A stretch of 64,000 bases of DNA from Caenispirillum salinarum AK4 (GTDB lineage: Bacteria; Pseudomonadota; Alphaproteobacteria; Rhodospirillales; Rhodospirillaceae): the NCBI RefSeq assembly GCF_000315795.1, contig NZ_ANHY01000008.1:204298-268297 (forward strand). The letters run 5' to 3'. The notes beneath the pieces are model-generated. The model was not told the origin of the DNA. It saw only the letters and a program-made list of their open reading frames with translations, and made no database searches. The position numbers and the translations under genes were made by a program. Shown here in pieces: positions 1 through 9,607 of the stretch (positions are counted from its first letter, which is position 1; every line of letters starts with the position of its first letter).

Positions 1-771
1 CTTCAGCACCTGCTCGATGGCGGGGATGACGGACTCGCCGCCTTCCAGGCCGAAGCGCTTGGTGCCGGTGTACTTGACCTGCAGGAACTTCTCGAAGCCC
101 TCGGCGTTGGTCAGGCGCTCCAGGATCGTGCGCTTGCCGAGGTCCGTGAAGTCGGCATGGCTGCGCGCGCCCTCGACGCGGCGCTGAATCCAGGCCTTCT
201 GCTCGGGGTCCTGGATGTGCATGAACTCGACACCCACCGACCCGCAGTAGGTGGCCTGAACCACCTCCAGGATCGTGCGCAGGGTGGCCGTTTCCAGCCC
301 CAGCACGTTGTCGATGAAGATTTCCTTGTCCAGGTCCGCGTCGGTGAAGCCGTAGGTGGTGTATTCCAGCTCCGGGTGCGGTTCCGGCTCGATCAGGCCC
401 AGCGGGTCCAGCTTGGCCATCAGGTGGCCGCGGACGCGGTAGGCGCGGATGAGCATCAGCGCGCGGATGCTGTCCAGCGTGCGGGAGCGCACCTCGTCGG
501 TGGACAGGCCGGCGCCGCCCTTCGGCGCTTCTTTCTTCTTCTTGGCGGCCTGGGCGGCCTCCTCGGGATCGACGGCGCCGATCACCTTGGCGCGGCCCTC
601 GGGAGCCCATGCGCCGGCGTGCCGTTCACCGCGCACCGCTTCGGGATCGTCGTGCAGCTCCGCGAAGAAGGTCTGCCAGCTCTGATCGACGGAATTCGGA
701 TCGTCGAGCCACCGCTCGTAGAGCTCGGCGATGAAGATGGCGTTCGCGCCAGTGAGGAAAGAAGCTTCCAA
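1..771 (-). CDS. sucA: 2-oxoglutarate dehydrogenase E1 component, N-terminal part (cut by window edge)
   Basis: The minus-strand frame is open for 257 codons to base 1. It reads LEASFLTGANAIFIAELYER, then WLDDPNSVDQSWQTFF, then a Lys-rich linker (AAQAAKKKKEAPK) and LDSIRALMLIRAYRVRGHL. These are the N-terminal helix and small-domain start of the ThDP-dependent E1 subunit that decarboxylates 2-oxoglutarate in the TCA cycle. No ATG lies near the conserved start. The best start seen is a TTG at 771-769 with GGAG just upstream, at short spacing. It follows sucD in the same direction after about 170 bases, which hold a strong hairpin. The ThDP site and the rest of the protein lie outside the window. 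Identity is secure; the start codon is inferred. Confidence 0.88.
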   Translation of the reverse strand, partial: MEASFLTGANAIFIAELYERWLDDPNSVDQSWQTFFAELHDDPEAVRGERHAGAWAPEGRAKVIGAVDPEEAAQAAKKKKEAPKGGAGLSTDEVRSRTLDSIRALMLIRAYRVRGHLMAKLDPLGLIEPEPHPELEYTTYGFTDADLDKEIFIDNVLGLETATLRTILEVVQATYCGSVGVEFMHIQDPEQKAWIQRRVEGARSHADFTDLGKRTILERLTNAEGFEKFLQVKYTGTKRFGLEGGESVIPAIEQVLK

Positions 772-870
772 AGCTCCGGCTCTCTTGGTTTGGAGGCCGG
801 CGCGGTCACGCCCCCGACCGGGGACAGTGGGCCACGTCGGGACTCCGTGGTTTCCTACCTGCGGGATGCC

Positions 871-910
871 GCATGCCCCCGCGCGGGCAAAGGCCCGAAC
901 GGGGGCATGC
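871..910 (-). other. Intergenic hairpin between sucD and sucA
   Basis: GCATGCCCCCG at 871-881 and CGGGGGCATGC at 900-910 form a perfect 11-bp inverted repeat. A second short stem, CGGGC/GCCCG, lies inside the loop. It sits in the sucD-sucA gap. No T-run follows on the minus strand, so it is not a textbook terminator. It more likely sets the sucCD to sucA ratio by attenuation or by protecting the upstream mRNA 3' end (inference). Confidence 0.6.
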
Positions 911-942
911 GACCCATACGGTCGGCGAAGGGGTCTGTTAGA

Positions 943-1818
<876 letters not shown>

Positions 1819-1820
1819 GG

Positions 1821-3020
1821 TTACTTGGCCTCCTTGACGGCCTTGACGACCTTTTCAGCGGCATCCGCCAGGTTGTCGGCGGCGATGATGGGCAGGCCGC
1901 TCTCGCTCATGATCTTCTTGCCCAGCTCGACGTTGGTGCCTTCCAGGCGCACGACCAGCGGCACGTTCAGGCTCACCTCGCGGGCGGCGGCCACGACGCC
2001 CTCGGCGATGACGTCACAGCGCATGATGCCGCCGAAGATGTTGACCAGGATGCCCTCGACGTTGGGGTCGGACAGGATGATCTTGAAGGCCGCGGTCACG
2101 CGCTCCTTCGTGGCACCGCCGCCGACGTCCAGGAAGTTGGCCGGAGCACCGCCGTACAGCTTGATGATGTCCATGGTGGCCATGGCGAGGCCGGCGCCGT
2201 TCACCATGCAGCCGATGGAGCCATCGAGCTTGATGTAGTTCAGGCTGTGCTGGGCGGCCTCGATCTCCGACGGGTCCTCTTCGGACTCGTCACGCATCTC
2301 TTCGATGTCCTTGTGACGGTAGAGGGCGTTGTCGTCGAAGTTCATCTTGCAGTCCAGCGGGATCACCTGGCCGTCGCCGGTGACGACGAGCGGGTTGATC
2401 TCCAGCATGGAGGCGTCGGTGTCGACGAAGCACTTGTACAGCGCCGTCAGCATTTTGGTGAAGGCGCCGACCTGCTTGCCTTCCAGCTTCAGCGCGAACG
2501 CGATGTTGCGGCAGTGGAAGCCGGAAATGCCCGACGCCGGGTCGATCGACTGGGTGACGATCTTTTCCGGGGTCTTGGCGGCCACCTCTTCGATGTCCAT
2601 GCCACCCTCGGTGGAGGCCATCACGGAGATGCGCGACGTGGCGCGGTCGACCAGCATCGCCAGGTACAGCTCGCGCTGGATGTCGCAGCCCGCCTCGATG
2701 TAGACGCGCTTGACTTCCTTGCCGGCGGGGCCGGTCTGGTGCGTGACCAGGGTCTTGCCCAGCATCTGCTTGGCGTTCTCGCCGACCTCGGCGGGCGACT
2801 TGACGACGCGCACGCCGCCCTTCTCGCCGGCTTCGGACTCCTTGAAGGTGCCCTTGCCGCGGCCGCCGGCGTGGATCTGGCTCTTGACCACGTAGACGGG
2901 GCCGGGCAGCTGCTTGGCCACCGTGATCGCCTCGTCGGCGGTGTAGGCGACGCCGCCGTCCAGAACCGGAACACCGAACTTCTGGAGGATCTGCTTCGCT
3001 TGATACTCGTGGATATTCAT
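1821..3020 (-). CDS. sucC: Succinate-CoA ligase [ADP-forming] beta subunit
   Basis: This 399-residue protein matches SucC in length and sequence. It starts [19 protein letters not shown], has an ATP-grasp fold with the K-H-G-R-G-K nucleotide loop around residues 46-58, and ends with a CoA-ligase domain containing [11 protein letters not shown] and [11 protein letters not shown]. It pairs with SucD to convert succinyl-CoA to succinate with nucleotide triphosphate formation. A good ribosome-binding site (AAGGAAGG) precedes the ATG. It lies 26 bases after mdh and 2 bases before sucD, so it belongs to the mdh-sucCD-sucA operon. Confidence 0.97.
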   Translation of the reverse strand: MNIHEYQAKQILQKFGVPVLDGGVAYTADEAITVAKQLPGPVYVVKSQIHAGGRGKGTFKESEAGEKGGVRVVKSPAEVGENAKQMLGKTLVTHQTGPAGKEVKRVYIEAGCDIQRELYLAMLVDRATSRISVMASTEGGMDIEEVAAKTPEKIVTQSIDPASGISGFHCRNIAFALKLEGKQVGAFTKMLTALYKCFVDTDASMLEINPLVVTGDGQVIPLDCKMNFDDNALYRHKDIEEMRDESEEDPSEIEAAQHSLNYIKLDGSIGCMVNGAGLAMATMDIIKLYGGAPANFLDVGGGATKERVTAAFKIILSDPNVEGILVNIFGGIMRCDVIAEGVVAAAREVSLNVPLVVRLEGTNVELGKKIMSESGLPIIAADNLADAAEKVVKAVKEAK

Positions 3021-3046
3021 CTGTACAGGCCTTCCTTACAGATCGC

Positions 3047-4334
<1,288 letters not shown>

Positions 4335-5564
4335 ATGGACGCCCCTTCCGCGCCGCCTTCCGCCCCCGCCGACACCGCCCGCGATCCGGCGCCGCCCCCG
4401 CCGGCGCCTGCCCGCGCCGGTGAAGTTTTCGCCGCCTTCCTCAAGCTGGGGTTGACGGCCTTCGGCGGCCCGGTGGCGCATCTGGGTTACTTCCGCGAGG
4501 AGTTCGTGACCCGGCGTCGGTGGCTGGACGATGCAGCCTACGCCGATCTTGTGGCGCTGTGCCAGTTTCTTCCCGGACCGGCCTCCAGCCAGGTCGGGCT
4601 GGCGCTGGGGCTGCTCCGGGCGGGGCTGGCGGGCGCGCTGGCGGCGTGGCTGGCCTTCACCCTGCCGTCGGCCGTCGTGATGGTGCTGGCCGCACTTGGC
4701 GTGGCGGTCCTGGCCGGGGAGGCGGGGCTGACGCTCGACGCTCTGTCCGGCCTGAAGGCCGCCGCCGTCGCCGTGGTGGCGCTGGCGCTGTGGGGCATGG
4801 CGAAGACGCTCACCCCAGATGTCCGCCGGGCCTCGGTCGCCGTCGCCGCGGCTGCGCTCGTGGCTGCCTGGGACTCGCCGCTGGCGCAGATCGCCGCCAT
4901 CGTCGCCGGCGGTGCGGCCGGGCTGGCGCTGGTCAAGCCCGAGATGCGGACGGACGCCGTTCACCTGCCGGTGCCGGTTTCCCGCCGGTGGGCCGTTGCG
5001 GCGCTGGTGGCCTTCTTCGGCCTGCTGGTCGGCCTGCCCCTCGTGGCGGAGGGGCCGCTGGCCGAACTGTTCGATGCCATGTACCGTTCCGGCGCCCTGG
5101 TGTTCGGCGGCGGTCACGTGGTGCTGCCGCTGTTGCAGGCCGAGGTGGTGGCGCCGGGATGGGTGGGCGCCGAATCGTTCATGGCCGGCTACGGCGCGGC
5201 CCAGGCGGTGCCGGGTCCGCTGTTCACCTTCGCCGCCTACCTGGGGACGGCGGCGGCCGGTGTGGTCGGGGGACTGGTGGCGCTGGCGGGCATCTTCCTG
5301 CCGGCCTGGCTGCTGGTGCTCGGCGCGCTGCCCTTCTGGGCCCGGTTGCGCGGCAGCCGGTGGGCGCGGCAGGTGCTGGCGGGCGTGAACGCCGCCGTCG
5401 TCGGGCTGTTGGCGGCTGCCTTCTACGACCCCGTCTTCACCGCCGGCGTGCGCGGACCGTTGGACTTCGCCTTGGCGCTGCTGGCGCTGCTGCTGCTGGC
5501 CGCGTGGAGGGTGCCGCCGTGGGCGGTGGTCCTGGTCTGCGGCGCCCTTGGAGTCGCGGTGTAG
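4335..5564 (+). CDS. chrA: Chromate transporter, CHR family
   Basis: This 409-residue polytopic membrane protein of the CHR family exports chromate, or in some members sulfate-like anions. It has the two homologous halves of the long, two-domain form. The first half carries LKLGLTAFGGPVAHLGYF (about residues 36-53) and QFLPGPASSQVGLALG (about 80-95). The second half repeats the pattern with YRSGALVFGGGHVVLPL (about 250-266) and GYGAAQAVPGPLFTFAAYLG (about 285-304). The first 30 residues are a Pro/Ala-rich extension without similarity. GGAG precedes the ATG by 5 bases. It is a single-gene unit next to the TCA operon. The family call is firm; chromate as substrate is inferred. Confidence 0.93.
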   Translation: MDAPSAPPSAPADTARDPAPPPPAPARAGEVFAAFLKLGLTAFGGPVAHLGYFREEFVTRRRWLDDAAYADLVALCQFLPGPASSQVGLALGLLRAGLAGALAAWLAFTLPSAVVMVLAALGVAVLAGEAGLTLDALSGLKAAAVAVVALALWGMAKTLTPDVRRASVAVAAAALVAAWDSPLAQIAAIVAGGAAGLALVKPEMRTDAVHLPVPVSRRWAVAALVAFFGLLVGLPLVAEGPLAELFDAMYRSGALVFGGGHVVLPLLQAEVVAPGWVGAESFMAGYGAAQAVPGPLFTFAAYLGTAAAGVVGGLVALAGIFLPAWLLVLGALPFWARLRGSRWARQVLAGVNAAVVGLLAAAFYDPVFTAGVRGPLDFALALLALLLLAAWRVPPWAVVLVCGALGVAV

Positions 5565-5665
5565 CCGCCACTGATCCTCCGAAAGAGGCAAAACCATAGG
5601 GGGGCTTCACGCGTAGGGTTTGCGACGGTCATCCTTGAGTGATCGCAGAATCTGGAGGAGACACC

Positions 5666-6091
5666 ATGCGCAAGAGCACCCTGTTCGCCGCGGCCGCCGC
5701 GCTGGCCGTCGGCGCCGTCACCGCCACCGGCGCCCATGCCCAGGACGGTGACGCCGCCAACGGCGAGAAGCTGTCCAAGCGCTGCATCGCCTGTCACACC
5801 TTCGAGAAGGGCGGCGCCCGCAAGGTCGGCCCCAACCTGTGGAACATCATGGACCGCGGCGTGGCGGCGTCCGAGGACTTCAACTACTCCGACGGCCTGA
5901 CGGCCGCCGCCGAGAAAGTGGAAAGCTGGGACGACGAGGCCATGATGGCCTACCTGGAGGACACCACCGCCTGGCTGCGCGAGGTGACCGGCGATTCCGG
6001 CGTGCGGTCCAAGATGACCTTCAAGCTGCCGAAGGAAGAAGACCGCCGCGACGTCATCGCCTACATGAAGACCCTGAGCGAGGGCAGCTGA
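5666..6091 (+). CDS. Periplasmic class I c-type cytochrome
   Basis: This 141-residue precursor has a Sec signal peptide (residues 1-26, ending GAHAQ) and one haem site, CIACH at residues 40-44. The likely axial methionine is Met117 in VRSKMTFKL. The layout matches the cytochrome c2/c550 group, which carries electrons between respiratory complexes in the periplasm. The GVRSKM stretch and the KVGPNLWNIMDRGVA segment after the haem site are typical. The ATG at 5666 is chosen because GGAGGAG lies 6 bases upstream and the signal peptide begins there. No oxidase gene is nearby, so its partner is unknown. Confidence 0.9.
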   Translation: MRKSTLFAAAAALAVGAVTATGAHAQDGDAANGEKLSKRCIACHTFEKGGARKVGPNLWNIMDRGVAASEDFNYSDGLTAAAEKVESWDDEAMMAYLEDTTAWLREVTGDSGVRSKMTFKLPKEEDRRDVIAYMKTLSEGS

Positions 6092-6296
6092 CGACGGTGC
6101 CTTACGTGCCGATGGTGGGGATGTGAAACACCAAGACACCAAGACACCAAGGCTTTCCGGCTGCGCCGGAATGTTTATGCGAGGGAGCCACGGGCTCCCT
6201 CGCGCTCCCTCAATTACTTATTCATCATCATTTCCGGCAGTCCGAGCAGCGGGGCCGACCGGCTGACGTTGGCGCGCCGTCGCGCACTGTCTTTGA
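6091..6296. repeat. Tandem intergenic repeat, copy 1
   Basis: This is the first of two imperfect copies, about 206-208 bases each, that follow the cytochrome gene. Each copy begins near GACGGT/GACGGC and contains GCCGATGGTGGGGATG, a run of CACCAAGA units, the hairpin TTCCGGCtgcGCCGGAA, and GCGAGGGAGCCACG with a following CTCCCTCGCGCTCCCTC. In this copy the second stem is perfect (GGGAGCCacgGGCTCCC). No credible reading frame spans it. The two hairpins look like REP-type elements. Confidence 0.8.
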
Positions 6297-6503
6297 CGAC
6301 GGCGGTTCCGTGTCTGCCGATGGTGGGGATGAGAAACTTCAAGGCACCAAGACACCAAGGCTTTCCGGCTGCGCCGGAATTGTTATGCGAGGGAGCCACG
6401 AACTCCCTCGCGCTCCCTCGACTACTTTCACCACTTCCCGAAGTCCGGGCAATGCGGCCGACAGAAGTATGATGGCGCGCCGTCGCGCGCTGTCTTGGTG
6501 CCT
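6297..6503. repeat. Tandem intergenic repeat, copy 2
   Basis: This second copy matches the first from GCCGATGGTGGGGATG to GCGCGCCGTCGCGC. The TTCCGGC hairpin is intact, while the GGGAG stem is partly decayed (GAACTCCC instead of GGGCTCCC). It runs into TCTTGGTGCCTTGGTGCC at about 6494-6511, which is the reverse complement of the CACCAAG units at the start of copy 1. A further inverted unit, TGTCCTTCGTGTCTTGGTGG, lies at about 6579-6598. The block is therefore bounded by inverted CACCAAG motifs. Confidence 0.78.
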
Positions 6504-6634
6504 TGGTGCCTTGGTGTTTCAAAAAACACCGACGCCAGCCGCTTAAGCCGCAGCCCCGCCGTCAGCACACCGGCTTGGTGTCCTTCGTGTCTTGGTGGCT
6601 ATCCCCGCACCCCGCCAGCCACTGATGCATCACG
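6504..6634. other. Remainder of the 626-base non-coding stretch
   Basis: After the tandem copies this segment holds CTTGGTG/CACCAAG short repeats in inverted orientation, a run of six As in TTTCAAAAAACACC, and no gene that can be supported. The cold-shock gene terminator follows. Confidence 0.5.
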
Positions 6635-6670
6635 AAAAAAACGGCCGGCCCCTCGCAGGACCGACCGTTC
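6635..6670 (-). terminator. Rho-independent terminator of the cold-shock gene
   Basis: Read on the minus strand, ACGGTCGGTCC and GGGCCGGCCGT pair around a 5-6 base loop and are followed by at least seven Ts (the A-run at 6635-6641 on the plus strand). It lies about 50 bases after the stop of the double cold-shock gene, as expected for its terminator. Confidence 0.85.
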
Positions 6671-6717
6671 TTCATCTCAGCACGTCGCGCGGCTGTCGCC
6701 GCCGGGCTGCGAAGGGA

Positions 6718-7395
6718 TCAGGCAAGCTCGATGCGCTCGGCCTGCGGACCCTTCTGGCCCTGGCTGATGGACAGCTTCACGCGCTGGCCCTCGTTCAGGC
6801 CCGCAAGGCCCGAACGCTCCACGGCGCGGATGTGCACGAAGATGTCGCGGCTGCCATCGTCCGGAGTGACGAAGCCGAAGCCCTTCTCAGTGTTGAAGAA
6901 CTTCACCGTGCCCTCGGCATCGCCGATAATCTCGGGCTTGGGACGGCCGCCGCCGAAGCCGCCGCGACCGCCGCCGAAGCCGCCACGGTCGCCACCGAAG
7001 CCGCCGCGGTCGCCGAAGCCGCCGCGATCGCGGTCGCCGAAGCCGCCACGGTCACGGTCGCCGAAGCCGCCGCCAGCGCTCGGCTGGCCCATCTCGATGA
7101 CGGAGATGACGGAGTCGACCTGCATGCCCTTGTTGCCGGGACGCACGGTGCAGCTGATGACCGAGTTCTCCGGAAGGGCGGACAGGCCGGCGCGCTCCAG
7201 AACGGAGACGTGCAGGAAGGCGTCTTCACCGCTCTGCTCCGTCTTCACGAAGCCGAAGCCCTTCGACGCGTTGAACCACTTGACGGTCGCCTGCGTCGGC
7301 GTACCCGTGACTTCGTCGTCGTCATACCGCGACCGGCGGCCCATGCCCGACCCACTGTGACCGGGAAAGCCCCCGGAATCTCGATTCCACGCCAT
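6718..7395 (-). CDS. Double cold-shock-domain protein with Gly/Arg-rich linker
   Basis: This 225-residue protein carries two S1-like cold-shock domains. CSD1 (about residues 35-100) has VKWFNASKGFGFVKTEQ and DAFLHVSVL. CSD2 (about 158-224) has VKFFNTEKGFGFVTPDD and DIFVHIRAVE. These are the RNP1 and RNP2 RNA-binding motifs. Between them lies a low-complexity linker of repeated GGFGDRDR, GGFGDR and GGFGGGR units, similar in composition to eukaryotic RGG boxes. Tandem CSDs are common in alphaproteobacteria; the long RGG-like linker is less so. It probably acts as an RNA chaperone. The frame continues upstream, but MAWNRDSGGF at 7395 is the likely start; no strong ribosome-binding site is visible. 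A clear terminator follows. Confidence 0.9.
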   Translation of the reverse strand: MAWNRDSGGFPGHSGSGMGRRSRYDDDEVTGTPTQATVKWFNASKGFGFVKTEQSGEDAFLHVSVLERAGLSALPENSVISCTVRPGNKGMQVDSVISVIEMGQPSAGGGFGDRDRGGFGDRDRGGFGDRGGFGGDRGGFGGGRGGFGGGRPKPEIIGDAEGTVKFFNTEKGFGFVTPDDGSRDIFVHIRAVERSGLAGLNEGQRVKLSISQGQKGPQAERIELA

Positions 7396-7490
7396 GGTGT
7401 TCGTATCCAACTCAAAGATGCGCGCGTCCCCTTGCCGACGCGGCCAAATCAAATTCACGCGGGTGGGATGCAACGGACGCGAAAAACCGG

Positions 7491-7811
7491 CTACCAGTCT
7501 TCCGCCGTTGATCCCGGCAGGCCCATCCGGGCCCGCATGGGGGCTTCGGGCGAAAGATCACTGGCGTCGGCAAAGGCGATCACCAGGGACTCGTCGGCCA
7601 GAAGGAAGTCCAGAACAGCGCCCAGAACCGCGGGGTCCTGCGCGTTTTCCTTTAGCTCCGCCGGAGCCATGCCGGTCAGGGCGAGGAAACGGTCTATCAG
7701 GGTGTCGTCCGACGCGATATACGCCAGGGCCTGAAGCCCCACCGTCGCCGCATCCGGCTGAACCGTCTTCGACAAACGCTGCATGCGTGCCGAAATCCCC
7801 TGTAGACCCAT
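7491..7811 (-). CDS. DUF3572 family protein
   Basis: This small helical protein of about 106 residues contains VGLQALAYIASDDTLIDRFL (about residues 24-43), LTGMAPAELKENA and AVLDFLLADESLVIAFADA. This is the pattern of DUF3572, an alphaproteobacterial family of about 90 residues with no known function. The start at 7811 is chosen for AGGA 5 bases upstream. An ATG nine codons later (MQRLSKTV) is a possible alternative. It is divergent from the methyltransferase at 7929. No catalytic motif is visible, so no role is proposed. Confidence 0.75.
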   Translation of the reverse strand: MGLQGISARMQRLSKTVQPDAATVGLQALAYIASDDTLIDRFLALTGMAPAELKENAQDPAVLGAVLDFLLADESLVIAFADASDLSPEAPMRARMGLPGSTAEDW

Positions 7812-7890
7812 CTTCGTCCTGGCCCCGACAAAAACCGGCGCCCACGCATCATATAGCACGGCAAGGGACGCCGCGCATGGGGGAAACATG

Positions 7891-7896
7891 TATAAT
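7891..7896 (+). promoter_or_regulatory. -10 element upstream of the methyltransferase
   Basis: A perfect TATAAT in an otherwise GC-rich stretch lies 33 bases before the ATG at 7929, giving a leader of about 26 bases. A good -35 hexamer is not evident. Confidence 0.4.
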
Positions 7897-7928
7897 TCCG
7901 GGCCGCAGTTCATTTTTTGGGGGCGCGC

Positions 7929-8690
7929 ATGGACATCCTTACCGCCTTTGGTCGCGCCGCTACGACCTACGACGCCCAGCGCCGCATTCTGATACCCTGC
8001 TTCGACGCCTTCTACAGCGCCGTTCCGGCCATCCTGTCACCCCGGCTTGCGCCCGATTCGGGGCGCGGGCGTCGGGTGCTTGATCTGGGCGCGGGAACCG
8101 GCCTGCTGGCGGCCGTGCTGCTGGCGCGCTATCCCGGCCTCGCCGTCACGCTGGTCGACGGCAGCCCGGACATGCTTGAACAGGCGGGCCGGCGATTCGC
8201 GGCGCTCGCCGCCGCCGATGGTCCTGCGGCCGGCGCTTCGCCCGCCGTCACCCGCGTCGTCGGCGACTATCGCACACTCGACCTGCGGGCGGGCGGGCCT
8301 TGGGACGCCGTCGTCTCGGCGCTGTCCATCCATCAACTGACCGATGCGGAGAAGGAGGCCCTGTACGGCCGCATCCACGACGCCCTGGCGCCGGGTGGTG
8401 TCTTCGTCAACGCCGATCAGGTGGCGGCGGCGACGCCTGCGCTGGAAGGGCGCATGGCCCTGGATTGGGAGGACACGGTGCGCGCCGCCGGCCTGCCCGA
8501 CGCGGAGCTGGCCGCGGCGCGGACGCGCATGCTGCACGACCGCTGCGCCACGGCCGAGGCGCAACTGGACATGCTGCGGCGGGTGGGGTTCCGCGACGTC
8601 GACGTGTGGTTCCGGGACCGTCAGTTCTGTGTGTTCTCTGGCACGCGGGCGGAACCGCCGGCGGCCGTTCCGCAGCCGGAGTCGTGGTAG
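7929..8690 (+). CDS. Class I SAM-dependent methyltransferase
   Basis: This 253-residue protein has a complete Rossmann methyltransferase fold. Motif I is VLDLGAGTGLLAAVLLAR (about residues 50-67). Motif II is VTLVDGSPDMLEQA. Motif IV is WDAVVSALSIHQL. The post-motif APGGVFVNADQV is also present. The N-terminus (AFGRAATTYDAQRRILIPCF) resembles small-molecule methyltransferases of the UbiE/BioC type, but the substrate cannot be told. The ATG at 7929 follows a G-rich ribosome-binding site. An in-frame TTG four codons upstream is less likely. Its neighbours (DUF3572 divergent, Ala-rich protein convergent) give no functional hint. Confidence 0.85.
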   Translation: MDILTAFGRAATTYDAQRRILIPCFDAFYSAVPAILSPRLAPDSGRGRRVLDLGAGTGLLAAVLLARYPGLAVTLVDGSPDMLEQAGRRFAALAAADGPAAGASPAVTRVVGDYRTLDLRAGGPWDAVVSALSIHQLTDAEKEALYGRIHDALAPGGVFVNADQVAAATPALEGRMALDWEDTVRAAGLPDAELAAARTRMLHDRCATAEAQLDMLRRVGFRDVDVWFRDRQFCVFSGTRAEPPAAVPQPESW

Positions 8691-8713
8691 CGCCGGCGTC
8701 GGCAGGCGGCCGC

Positions 8714-9535
8714 TCAGGCCAGCAGGTTCCAGCCGTCCAGCAGGGCGCCGTCTTCGGCCTCGATGCGGTTGAGCAGGACGCTCCCGTGCCCGCCGTCGTC
8801 GGCGTGGGTGCCCGATGCGCGGTCGCCGGCATCGATTCGCGACAGCAGGTCCAGGATTTCCTGCGCCCGGCGCAGGGCCTCGAAGGCGCTGCGGTGCAGG
8901 TTGGTGGTGGGCGTGCCAAGCGGCGCCGACTCGGCCAGCAGCGTGGCCCGCATGGAGCCGTTTCCGTTCCACGGGGCCAGGCCCTGCCGGTCCTCGCCGC
9001 TTTCGGCGGCCGCCCGGCGTGCTGCGGCACGGGCCGCTTCCTGCGCGTCCTGCACCGCGCGCGCGGCGGCGGCCGCGGCCATGGCATCGGCCACCGCCGC
9101 ATCGGCATCGGCGGCGCTGCGCAGCGCGTCGCGGATGGCGCCGGCCTCCATCTTCACGGCGCGGGCGATGGAGCGGGCGCGTTGCGCGTCGCCGCTGGTG
9201 GAGGCGGCCTGAGCTTCCAGCATCATCGCTTCCAGGCGCGTGCGCGACAGGGCAACCCGCTGCGAGGCCATGCCATCCGGTCCGCCGTCGCCGTTGGCGC
9301 CCCGTCCGGCCGGTGCGGCGGCGGCGGCCGGCGCGGGGGCGGCACGGCCCGGCGCGGCGGGCGCGCCAAAGCGGTCGGAACCGGCGGACATGCCGCTTCC
9401 GTTGGCGAGCCGCGTTGCAGCGATCCTGGTCTGGTCCTGTGTCGCCTCTCCCCGCGGGATCGCAGCGTCCGCAACACGCGGTGGTGCGATGTCCTGGGAC
9501 GGCGGCACGACCGGGGTGATGAGGTCGGTTTTCAT
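8714..9535 (-). CDS. Ala-rich helical protein of unknown function
   Basis: I do not recognise a family for this 273-residue protein. Residues 1-85 are low-complexity and probably disordered (APAPAAAAAPAGRG). From about 88 to 190 it is strongly helical and Ala/Arg-rich, with a coiled-coil look (RTRLEAMMLEAQAAST, AAAAAARAVQDAQEAAR). The C-terminus has AFEALRRAQEILDLLSRIDAG. It has no signal peptide or membrane segment. GGGAAG precedes the ATG at good spacing. It lies 72 bases downstream of dinB on the same strand and could be co-transcribed. The absence of frame breaks over 820 bases and the ribosome-binding site support a real gene. Confidence 0.65.
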   Translation of the reverse strand: MKTDLITPVVPPSQDIAPPRVADAAIPRGEATQDQTRIAATRLANGSGMSAGSDRFGAPAAPGRAAPAPAAAAAPAGRGANGDGGPDGMASQRVALSRTRLEAMMLEAQAASTSGDAQRARSIARAVKMEAGAIRDALRSAADADAAVADAMAAAAAARAVQDAQEAARAAARRAAAESGEDRQGLAPWNGNGSMRATLLAESAPLGTPTTNLHRSAFEALRRAQEILDLLSRIDAGDRASGTHADDGGHGSVLLNRIEAEDGALLDGWNLLA

Positions 9536-9607
9536 GGGCTTCTTCCCGTGCCGCGGGATGACGGTCTAGTCCACCCCACGCTAGAGTAGCACCATGTGGG
9601 TATTGAG

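Noticed and set aside
6957..7075. Array-like 24-base repeats that could suggest a CRISPR or minisatellite
   Set aside because: They are in frame in the cold-shock protein and encode the Gly/Arg/Asp linker; no spacers are present.
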